From: Zygnema cylindricum
Taxonomy: Eukaryota; Streptophyta; Zygnematophyceae; Zygnematales; Zygnemataceae
Reading direction: 5' to 3'
DNA: 64,000 nt
Assembly (NCBI GenBank): GCA_037447655.1
Contig: JBBHKE010001289.1
Location: 197,188-261,187, forward strand
Shown: positions 56,101 to 64,000 of the stretch, in pieces
Layout of the letters: every line of letters starts with the position of its first letter
How positions within the stretch are numbered: position 1 is the first letter of the stretch
Notes under the pieces: generated by a model
What the model saw: only the letters and a program-made list of their open reading frames with translations
Database searches by the model: none
Told to the model about the DNA's origin: nothing
Made by a program: the position numbers and the translations under genes

Positions 56101-58997
56101 ACCAATTTTATGGAACTTATATTGATTGTTGTAATCTATGTTGTGACCAGGGAGAGATGAATTTCACCCGTTTCCCAGGATGGTTTGGGAAAAATTCGAC
56201 TTTTGGAAAGAATACGCGTCTTTTAGACGAACTTCACTCCCATATGCTCGCCTCGAGGATAGCTGAACCAACTAGGTGAGGAAATTGTTAAACTTTTACA
56301 CTTTTAGGAGAACGGCACCCATTTTTGGAAAGGTACATTTTTTGCCGATGACATGTTTACACCATGCTTTAATAGAAAAGGAAAACCTTTCCTGTTTTTA
56401 TTCAATGTGTTTTATGTTCTTTCTCCAGAATGACCGGTCGTTTGCCACCGAGGGAAGGTAATGAGAGAAGGAAATGTACTGAATTCAGCTAAAAATAGAA
56501 AAAAGAGGAGACACTTTTCTTGACTACTTTCGTCTATCTTTTTTGTATAATTTTTTGCATGGCAGATTGGCCGTCCGGTTGGACTATCTACCCATACTGG
56601 CAGATCGACTCCACAAAGCACTAATGGTTAGAACCAATTTTCATAAATCCAATCTTTACTCAAATTATTACTCAAATTTCTGCCTTCTTCGCAAATTGTG
56701 AATGCAAAAAGCTTACTTTCAGTGAGATAAATCCGATTGGATATAGCCAAGCGTATCATCCAGCGTCTTTTCAACCAGAAAATCCTGTGCCAGTTTTTTT
56801 CTGCACAACGTTAAATTTCCTTCATTCATTTTTTGATTCTTAATAGCGGTTGCCGTCCCGCTTTGATGCTATTTTGACTTAATGAATTAGTGTGAATCGT
56901 GATCATTCCGGTCTGTTCTCCACTGCATGTTTTTTCTTCATCTTCTTTTTGTTTCTGATATTTGGCTCTCAGCAAGTACTATGAATTTTGGCCTTTGACC
57001 TCAGAGCGTGTGGGTGTTCAATAGGATAAGGATGTGGATCAAGCAGTGGAGATAATGACAGTTTATTCCCTTACAGTGGAAGACTATGAGACTATTTTGT
57101 CCCTCATCCGATTCAAGGTGAGGAACTTCTTAAAAAAAACCTCTGATTTTTAAAGTCCAAGGTCACGATGTAATGTACAGAGAGACAAGATAATTTGGTA
57201 ATTCATGAAAAAGCTGAATCGGTGATTGCGGTTCTGAGTTATCAATGTGATTGGATTAAAATGATATATGGTGAGATAAACGGTAAGCTAAGTGGTGAGA
57301 TTTTATGTTTTTCTGCACAGAATCTTCCTGACGAAAGCTCGGATATTGCGTCCTCTATCAAAGGGCAACTGACACGTGCCTTAAAGAAGAGAGAGGGGAA
57401 AGTGAGGTCAGCGGATCTTTTGCCTGAGGTTGGTGGGACACGAGGAAAAGGAGTTTCCAAAAGAAAATCCAATATAGGTTTTGAGCCAGCCAGTTTGGTG
57501 GACGCAGATGTACCGGTTGCAATTGAAGGTGAAAACCTGTTTTTCTTAGCAAAACCTTTTTCATTCTTGATTCAAGGTTGTCCTACTTGTATCGGACGAG
57601 GTTTGTCTTTACTTCTTTGTCTCCGGAAACCAAAGAAGGATTGTCTTAACACTTAAGGTTTGAGGTAAAGCTGAGTTGGGAGAGAGGGGACACTTTTGGG
57701 TTGGCAGAAAATGGAGGAGATGAGGACGAGGAGGGCGAAGGAGGAGAGGCAGAAGGTGAGAATACTCTCATAATTTTGATTTGCAGTTGGTTGAATTTTG
57801 TCCGAGAAAGAATGAGAAGAGAGAGGGCGAGAGAGAGAGAGAGAGTGGATTGAATGATGAGTTTGAACTAACTTGGAGGCTGTTTTGGTGGGGTGTGGAT
57901 TCAGGAGTATCAGCTGATGGTAATGAAGGTGACAATTTCTACCTCTCCCTGTATAAAGAGACATTTTTGTACAGGGTTTGTAGTTTTTTATGATTTTTTT
58001 CCCTTGATTTGGATTCAAAAAACGTGGATTGAATATTCTGGAAGTTGGGTTGGAAATGTTGTCTTTTATTTGTGAATGTTTGTTTAGAGCAAGGATGCTG
58101 AAATTTTTCTAAACGTTTCGGTTTCCTTGAATGTACATTTTGTATTCCGAAGTGCTGATTTTGTTTTACCGACAGAAAATGTTTTGTGAGTCTAGTGGGA
58201 GGAGGGTGTAAAATTAGGTCAGGAAGTTTATCAGTTGAAGGTATCAGATTATTGCGACAACTTTTAGGGTTAAGTCTCTAACAGTCCGAGGGAAGAGAAC
58301 TGATGCTGTTCTAACCATATCTTACAAGTGACATATGAAGTAACATGTAAAAGTAACATATAAAAATACATGGATATGTATGAAATTACATTTGAAAAGG
58401 GAAAGAGTAACTAAACGAGGTTGATACTGGAGTACACCATCATTGCTATTAGAATTAATGACTTTCTAGCGTTAAACTTAAATAGAATTAACTGTAATGT
58501 ATCTTGTCTTGTCACGTGGTTCATAGAGAGCCCCTAATTTAAATAGCGTTCGTTATATAGTATTCGCTATTAACACTAATATGTGATTTTGGGTCAGAAA
58601 AACACTCACGTCAGTTTAAAATGATGAGGTCAAAATAGCTATGAGCAGTGAGCAGTCCTTGCATTTTTCATGCGATTCTTTCCAGGGATTTTTCATTATC
58701 CTTTCCGGAGATGATTTTTAATTATCCTTTCCAGAGATGATTTTTAATTATCCTTTCCAGAGATTTTTAATTATCCTTTCCCAAGATTTTTAATTATCCT
58801 TTCCATAAATTTTTAATTATCTAACGAATATATTACATTCTATTGCAGGGGGTGTCGAGCAAAGCAATGGTTCCAAGCATGGGTCACAAGTATCTGAAAT
58901 CCAGAAGGAAACCCAAAAAGGAGGGAGAGGAAGGGGGGGGGGCAATAGGGGGGGCAGAGGTGGGCGAGGAAGGGGAGGAAAGACAAAGGCAGGCTAG
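44166..58997 (+). CDS. RFC1: Replication factor C subunit 1 (clamp-loader large subunit)
   Basis: Coding exons: 44166-44168, 44740-44805, 45191-45697, 46110-46177, 46638-46713, 47463-47524, 48707-48855, 49447-49622, 50169-50375, 52435-52550, 53048-53261, 53809-53862, 54478-54647, 54822-54912, 55519-55700, 55836-55875, 56151-56275, 56566-56626, 57031-57117, 57321-57528, 57708-57755, 57905-57928, 58849-58997. All phases close to 960 aa. Residues 2-8 (QDIRKWF) form a PIP-like PCNA-binding box. A Lys/Pro-rich linker precedes the BRCT domain (about 193-275; LTFVISGTLDSLEREEAEDLI). The AAA+ module has Walker A GNPGIGKTT (415-423), Walker B LIMDEVD (487-493) and ICICND. The RFC1 C-domain follows (FPGWFGKNSTFGKN, LDYLPILADRL), then an acidic and RGG-rich tail. 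RFC1 with RFC2-5 loads PCNA at primer junctions in the nucleus. Length and domain order match Arabidopsis RFC1. Confidence 0.95.
49924..50007 (+). other. Possible in-frame cassette exon of RFC1
   Basis: An 84-nt stretch between TTTCAG and GTTTGC has no stop in the RFC1 frame (PSLDLSEACGKLFPEVF...). It lies between exons 8 and 9 with phase 0 on both sides, so inclusion would add 28 residues between the conserved NPAL and VKQLKEW segments. Known RFC1 proteins run straight across this point, so it is either an alternative exon or chance. Confidence 0.3.
52840..52990 (+). repeat. TTGATTGATT-type repeats in RFC1 intron 10
   Basis: A run of TTGATTGA, TTAACTTGAT and AATTGATTG phrases ends about 55 bp before exon 11. 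It supplies many branch-point-like TTAAC/TTGAT sequences close to the acceptor. Confidence 0.6.
58435..58590. mobile_element. Degraded Tc1/mariner-like MITE in the last RFC1 intron
   Basis: The left end TA-CACCATCATTGCTATTAGAATTAATG matches the family terminal repeat. The right end near TATTCGCTATTAACACTAATA is eroded. Confidence 0.5.
58687..58818 (+). repeat. About 26-bp tandem repeat in the last RFC1 intron
   Basis: Five to six units of ATTTTTAATTATCCTTTCCAGAG(ATG), ending about 30 bp before the final acceptor. Each unit contains TCCTTTCCAG, a good acceptor-like sequence. Confidence 0.85.
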
Positions 58998-59334
58998 TTT
59001 AAAAAGACAAAGACGGTTTACAATGGGTTCCTTGTTAAATTTTTGTGCTAATTTACTTGTCGTGGATGGATTTGAGAGAGAATCGTGGTTTCCTGTCTCC
59101 TTTTTTTTGTCAATATACTCCTGGTTGGTAGTGACAATATCTTCAGAAAAAGACTCTCACGATTAGGTTTTTGAGAGTTAGGGTTTTGAGTCTTAAAGTT
59201 TTAATTGTCCTAACCATGTCACAGGCCATCCAAAATATTGCACTTTTTGCATTCATAACAGTTCTTTTCTCGGACAAGTGTTAAACATTTTTAGAATGTG
59301 AAGCGTTTTTCATCCTCTATGGATAGTTTACTAG
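58998..59334. other. 3' flank of RFC1, no further gene seen
   Basis: Contains the expected 3' untranslated region. No canonical AATAAA was found close to the stop codon. TTAGGGTTTTGAG lies near 59178. Confidence 0.4.
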
Positions 59335-59336
59335 TA

Positions 59337-59550
59337 CACCGTGCATCGCTATTAGCGTTAATATTTTCTGTACCTCACAAAACATATTTTATCTGTGCAC
59401 ACGTCCGATTTTCAGATGGAGACCACCAATCCAAAGGTGAGAATCTTACCTTTCAATCACAACCGTCAGATCCATAACACGACAAGTGTGTACGGAGAAA
59501 ATATGTTTTAAGTGGCAAAATAAACATTACACCAATAGTGATACACGGTG
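59337..59550. mobile_element. Tc1/mariner-like MITE with TA flanks (214 bp, intact)
   Basis: The ends are TA-CACCGTGCATCGCTATTAGCG and ATTGGTG... reading CCAATAGTGATACACGGTG-TA on the plus strand, with TA at 59335-59336 and 59551-59552. The interior shares the GAGAAAATATGTTTTAAG block with the nested element at 1186-2615 and is a useful reference copy. Confidence 0.85.
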
Positions 59551-59791
59551 TAGTCTTCTCATTACACCATGGAGTCCTCACAAGTACCAAGGGATAAAGG
59601 AACTGTTGCGTGTCATCGTCTATCGAGTGTCAATGAAGCACGTTTTATCTCCAAAAGAGAGCAAAAAATGTGTTTTTTCCATTGGTTACTTCTCGTAGAG
59701 TTTGTTCTTGAGAGCTGATTGTGAATTTTCTACTGGGCTTGAACTTGAAACCCAGTGCAACATAATAAATTAAATCTCTCTGTTTATACTA

Positions 59792-59990
59792 CACCATTTA
59801 CCGTTATTAACATTAATGTTTATTTTGGCAACTCTAATAAATCTCTCCACGTACACGTCTAAAATTCTCGTTTGGAAAATGCCAATTGAAAGGTAAGAAC
59901 CTTACCTTTCCACCGTAGCTGTCCGAATATTCTATCCGACAACAATGTAAAGTGGTGAACTGGCCATTATTGATAAATAACGTATATCCA
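59792..59990. mobile_element. Partial Tc1/mariner-like MITE
   Basis: The left end TA-CACCATTTACCGTTATTAACATTAATG and interior (CTCCACGTACACGTCTAAAATTC) match the 214-bp copy at 59337. The right terminal repeat could not be found. Confidence 0.5.
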
Positions 59991-60040
59991 CAGTAATTAG
60001 CAACATGCAAATGGCTTTCCATTTAATTACTGGATGTGCT

Positions 60041-60322
60041 AAACATTGACATTGTAATAATAAGCCTTTGACAGCTCGAGTACATGTTTCTTCCGACTCT
60101 TTTCTCAATTTTTTTTGTGTTGTCGCATGTACTTCTATGCATTAGAGTGGACAAAAATGAACTGTTCATTGAATGTGACATTTTGATTCAAATGAACAAA
60201 ATAAATATAAATGTTCGAAAAGGAAATGGAGAACTTGATAGCAATGCCTGTAGTGACTGCAATTTTTTTCATCGTATTGCCAATTTCTGTATTTCTGCCA
60301 ACATATGCCGAGAGTATAGCAA
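60041..60322 (+). repeat. 282-bp direct repeat, left copy
   Basis: Begins AAACATTGACATTGTAATAAT and ends GAGAGTATAGCAA. It is repeated at 60857-61138 in the same orientation with scattered substitutions (for example AAGCCTTTG against AATTCTTTA). It brackets the LINE fragment. Confidence 0.92.
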
Positions 60323-60856
60323 TTATCTATCTATGAAAAGCAACCCCCGTAAGTCCCCCCAACCCGGGGGAGCACGTTGAGGGAGGTCCGGAACACGGCG
60401 ACGATCCATAACCGAGATAGCCAATCGGAGGAGAATAGAAGCCTTGCACTCGTTGTAAAGCCACAGATAAGCGTTGACGATAAAAAGATGTAAGGACCGA
60501 AGGAGGAGGGGCTCCCAGGTCCTTGGCGCTCGAAAGCACGTCGAGTGCAAGTACGGAGAAACTCGTCCATTGCAACACCCCACACAGCCAAAGATCTCGA
60601 ACGCCATCGGAATAAAGTCGTCCATAGGGTCCCTGTGAGCATAATCACGCTCCTTTGCCTTAGCGGCATCACGAGCCGCCACCCCAACATTTCGAGCCGC
60701 CCGACTAACAACCGTAGCAGAAAAAGGGTTTGCCAAAACAATATCACTGAAAATGCGACGGGCACCATCAAGCAAAACAACATCGATCCGACGTGATGGA
60801 ATAATGTGAGAAACCTCCCGACGCACAGAAAAGCCCCCCTCCGAAGCGATAGTCGC
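60323..60856 (-). pseudogene. Second non-LTR retrotransposon fragment, truncated at both ends
   Basis: 534 bp on the minus strand match 18.64-19.17 kb ([65 protein letters not shown]). It starts inside the coding region (after GCGACTATCGC) and ends just past the ORF terminus with ATAGATAGATAATTG. It lacks the 3' tail with the hairpin. A frameshift near the middle compared with the 18.6-kb copy breaks the frame. Confidence 0.75.
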
Positions 60857-61138
60857 AAACATTGACATTGTAATAATAATTCTTTAACAGCTCGAGTACA
60901 TGTTTCTTCCGACTCTTTATTTAAGTTTTTTTATGTTGTCGCGTGTACTTCTATGCATTAGAGTGGACAAAAATGAACTGTTCATTGAATGTGACATTTT
61001 GATTCAAATGAACGAAATAAATATTTATGTTCGAAAAAGAAATGGAGAACTTGATAGCAATACCTGTAGTGACTACAATTTTTTTCATCGTATTGCCAAT
61101 TTCTGTATTTCTGCCAACATATGCCGAGAGTATAGCAA
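60857..61138 (+). repeat. 282-bp direct repeat, right copy
   Basis: Same length and ends as 60041-60322, with roughly 20 differences judged by eye. Open frames in both copies (MFLPTL... NGELDSN) are parallel but do not resemble a known protein. Confidence 0.92.
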
Positions 61139-61378
61139 AATCAAATCCACCTATACAGGCAAAATAGAATAAGATAATCTCATTCTTAACAGTTATTGTG
61201 GCATTCTGAAGTTGAGGCTGAAGCTTGGTCAACTGCATTGTATAGAATTTCAAGGAAATATTGTGATCTGGTATGGTGTGTACAGTATCGCATCACCCTT
61301 TGTATGACGATTCAATATTTGCACATGATATATTTCATTTTTGTGATTACGACGCAAGGTACATGCACGGTAAAGATA

Positions 61379-61584
61379 CACCGTGCTTCGCAATTAGTGT
61401 TAATGTATTTTTAGCCATGAGGAACATATTTTCTCCCGTCCACTCTTGTTCAGTTGTTAATATGACGATTACAATTGGAATGTAAGATTGTCATTGGCGG
61501 TCATTTACCGAAATTGGACACGTATGCACGGAAAAAGTTGTTTTAAGTAGCAAAAAAAAAATCCACTGATAGAGACACACGGTG
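61379..61584. mobile_element. Tc1/mariner-like MITE with TA flanks (206 bp)
   Basis: The ends are TA-CACCGTGCTTCGCAATTAGTG and CACTGATAGAGACACACGGTG-TA, with TA at 61377-61378 and 61585-61586. The interior resembles the 214-bp copy. Confidence 0.8.
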
Positions 61585-61603
61585 TACAAAACTGCAGCAC
61601 AGG

Positions 61604-61782
61604 CCCAAGGTCAAAATCGGATACTCGAATTCGTACCCGATTCATAACCGGTCGGCCGCGTCGGATCCCGAATGGATTCGGGTGCCAAATTTTGGAGGCC
61701 GCCGATTCAGCCAGGTAATTCAAAAAACGAAAACAAAAAAAAAACAGATACGGCCACACTTGGGCACCCGATTGCGACCTCT
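61604..61782. mobile_element. hAT-B fragment
   Basis: Contains AAGGTCAAAATCGGATAC, GGATTCGGGTGCCAAATTTTGG and ends CACCCGATTGCGACCTCTA. These match the right arm of the hAT-B family. No 8-bp duplication was found. Confidence 0.55.
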
Positions 61783-61929
61783 ATCACATGCCGATCGGAA
61801 AACAAACCTGCACGCAAAACAACGTGTGGTAATAGCAATCATTGAGGGTCTCCCATTTCCCCTACTCTCCGCTGAGGGTTTACTGGTTTAGCGTTAAAAA
61901 ATAAAAACTTTAATTTTAGGAACTAAGAA

Positions 61930-62979
61930 ACATATCGAGTGATGTGTATCGAATCGAAAGCTGAAACTCTGAGACCTCCGTAAGTCCTCAGAGTGGACAG
62001 CTTCCAAGAAGCCTCTAGGATAACCCTGATCCCTTTGTGTTTCAGCAAGAACAACTGCCACCTTGGCAGACAATAACTCTGACCACCTTCACCCCTGTAA
62101 AGGCAAGACTCCCTTGAGTCGATAGCAAAAAGAATCTTTGAATTTGCTCCCCTGAGCAGTAAGTTATGGAGGTTCAAAGTTGATCTTTTGTACAGAAGCT
62201 CTCTGGGAGAGAGGATCCTATCTCCTAATTTTTCTAAGTCCTATCTCTCTCACAGACTCTATCTACTAATGTACGGAGCCAATCATATTACACTTCCGTA
62301 CACAAAAGTACAATTGCCAGTGTACTTTCTGTACGGACACTGTACAACATGGCCTAAATGTCGACACGTGGTATATCCGGATTCGCTCCCTTAATCCTCG
62401 AAGATACCGCGATCCAATGTCATTCCGCCACGTGTCATCCGATGTGGCGATGACCAAAAACCGCCGAAATCCTCTTCCGCGATCTCCGCGTTAATTCCGA
62501 CCGTCCGATTAAATTCACATTTAATCGTAGCCGTAATAAACAAATGCGCGGTATTGGTTTCTTATCTGTATCGTAATCCGTACTTTTACATTACTGGATC
62601 TATGTGTCCCGTAAACAATTACAGTTAAATGAATTATCCTACCTAGGAATGTTTAATTAAATATCAAGCCATATAGTACGTAACACTAGTTAAAGACTTA
62701 ACGGCTAAGGCTACCGGCTGCTTGCCGTCCGGCAGGTACCAGGATCAAATTTTGTGGCCGGCACATATCCTTTTAGTAAATAAACCCCTAACTAATATAT
62801 ATTTCCCATAAACCTCTGGATAGCCTAGGCAGCCATGGCTCTAGCTCCCTCTCCAATATCTCAGTCACTGCGACAAGTTTGAGAGTTGGAGAGAGAAGTT
62901 AGAGGTAGACTGCCTCGGCTTCTTTCTATATTTCTATTTAGACCTAGAAAATACTTTAAACGGACCATTAATTTCTACA
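61930..62979 (-). mobile_element. Probable LTR of a Ty1/copia-type element
   Basis: On the minus strand the LTR would start TGTAGAAATTAATGG (right edge at 62979), directly after a polypurine tract AAATAAGGGGAG. Its far (left) edge could not be fixed and lies somewhere between about 61.9 and 62.3 kb. The sequence includes a CTCTCTCCCAGAGAG stretch typical of an R/U5 region. The second LTR is not in the window. Confidence 0.45.
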
Positions 62980-63341
62980 CTCCCCTTATTTTCTAGTCAA
63001 TCTTTAATTTCAGACCACACTTCTCCCTGCAGAAAATTAGCTTAGGGGAAGGCAGAAAATTAGCTTAGGGGAAGGCACAGGTGTGGTCATCATATCTGCT
63101 ACCATCTCACTATATGGTTGGTACTCTAAACTGATTATTTTGTTTTCTACTTTCTCTCTAACAAAGCTGAGTCTAATGTCCATGTGTTGGCTTTAAAATG
63201 ATGTTTAGGATTGGCATAAATAGCGATTGCTGTCTGATTATCACAAAAAAATTCTGCACACCACTCTTAAGGTGACCAAGCTCACCAAGCAAAGACTTGA
63301 CCCACATCAATTCTTTTACAGCAGAGCAAGAGGCCATATAC
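62980..63341 (-). pseudogene. 3' end of copia-type pol (RNase H region), broken
   Basis: On the minus strand the frame reads SAVKELMWVKSLLGELGHL and, after a small shift, CDNQTAIAIYANPKHHF. This is the conserved end of copia RNase H (a CDN-SA-like motif and H-x-K-type region). It then reads a VADMMTTPVP-like tail in another frame. At least two frame breaks are present. A 23-bp tandem duplication (AGAAAATTAGCTTAGGGGAAGGC) lies at about 63031-63077. The element is interrupted by the assembly gap. Confidence 0.65.
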
Positions 63342-63351
63342 NNNNNNNNNN
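63342..63351. other. Assembly gap (10 N)
   Basis: Ten undetermined bases. The copia similarity does not continue on the other side, so the gap may join unrelated sequence. Confidence 0.98.
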
Positions 63352-64000
63352 TAGCGGAAGCGCAATAAGAAACTGGGTTCTTCACCGGGCTGCACCGGGT
63401 CGAGAATGTTCTGACCACGAGTTTTTAGTACGTGGGTTTTACAAAGTGTTTGCAGAAACGCTTAGTATTATTCAAATCTGTAACGATATCGGGATATCAC
63501 AAGAAGTTTTTGCAAAATCTACATGGAAAACATTAAAATGTTTGAACAGACCGCAATGTCTTATGCCAAAACACAGGCCCTGAGGTCCTAAGGCGAGGCG
63601 GCCTAACTAGTTAAATAGTGCGTCTTAAGCTGAACGCATATTAGCAGCTGCTTTACACGGTGGCGAGCTATATTCCAGAGGCAGCCACCACGTCATCTGA
63701 ACACAAGAGAAAAGTGTCACGTCATTGTTGATCCGGCAAGTCCACGGCTCTACGGAGTTTGAAAGGGTGGATCCAGAATTCTGCGTGATAAATTGATCAA
63801 TCCGGCGGAGCGGAATCCTGGAGTCCCGGACACAAAACCGTATTCTGTAACGCCAGACAAGTTTGTAAAATTACAAAAGGTACATCTAAAACGTTTTTGA
63901 AGAACACTATAGGGCTATAGCAATGTCTAAACTTATTATGATTCGCAAAGACGTTTGTGAAACATTTTGGGTGCATGATTTTTGAGCACCAGTCTTGTAA
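63352..64000. other. Unassigned sequence at the right edge
   Basis: No recognisable protein frame, RNA gene or repeat. GC content is higher than in most of the window. Confidence 0.4.

Noticed and set aside
56429-56457. A constitutive RFC1 exon at this position
   Set aside because: Including it shifts the frame and loses the conserved RLDYLPIL segment; skipping it restores the family sequence.
60041-61138. A complete LTR retrotransposon with 282-bp LTRs
   Set aside because: The repeats lack TG...CA ends, and the 534-bp interior is a minus-strand non-LTR fragment without primer-binding site or polypurine tract.

Overview
The window is nuclear DNA of a eukaryote with spliced genes, almost certainly a streptophyte (land plant or charophyte alga). 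The evidence is a virilizer protein carrying the plant-type HVDDYVARER / RPPSIHVDEF motifs, a METTL4 protein with the plant-like core, and an RFC1 with a plant-like N-terminus, BRCT domain and C-terminus. The species cannot be named from sequence alone. One 10-base N gap lies at 63342-63351.

Five protein genes can be modelled, some exon by exon with all reading phases closing. They are a two-exon PQ-loop membrane protein (7112-8266, +), a single-exon F-box/LRR-like protein (16484-17698, +), the m6A-writer scaffold VIR/virilizer (32575-21897, -, 7 exons, 2,513 aa), a METTL4-type MT-A70 N6-adenine methyltransferase (42311-36371, -, 8 exons, 459 aa) and replication factor C large subunit RFC1 (44166-58997, +, 23 coding exons, 960 aa). 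METTL4 and VIR are adjacent and co-oriented, 3.8 kb apart. METTL4 and RFC1 diverge from a 1.85-kb intergenic region. A partial, frameshifted copy of the VIR 3' end lies at about 9.15-10.46 kb.

The remaining space is dense with transposon debris. (i) A hAT-like MITE family (here hAT-A) has six copies, each with a perfect 8-bp target-site duplication. (ii) A second hAT-like family (hAT-B) has two copies with 8-bp duplications plus fragments. (iii) TA-flanked Tc1/mariner-like elements have CACCG terminal repeats. (iv) There is one PIF/Harbinger-like element with a TAA duplication. (v) There are two fragments of a non-LTR retrotransposon 3' ORF, one embedded in (TA)n microsatellite and one bracketed by 282-bp direct repeats. 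(vi) The 3' end of a Ty1/copia-type element lies near the right edge. Several elements are nested, giving an order of insertion.

Layout: 0-6 kb nested DNA transposons; 7.1-8.3 kb PQ-loop gene; 9.1-10.5 kb VIR 3' duplicate; 11-16.1 kb DNA transposons; 16.5-17.7 kb F-box gene; 17.8-20.1 kb polypurine repeat, LINE fragment and (TA)n; 21.9-32.6 kb VIR; 33.1-34.5 kb transposons; 36.4-42.3 kb METTL4; 44.2-59.0 kb RFC1; 59.3-64 kb transposons, LINE fragment and copia end.
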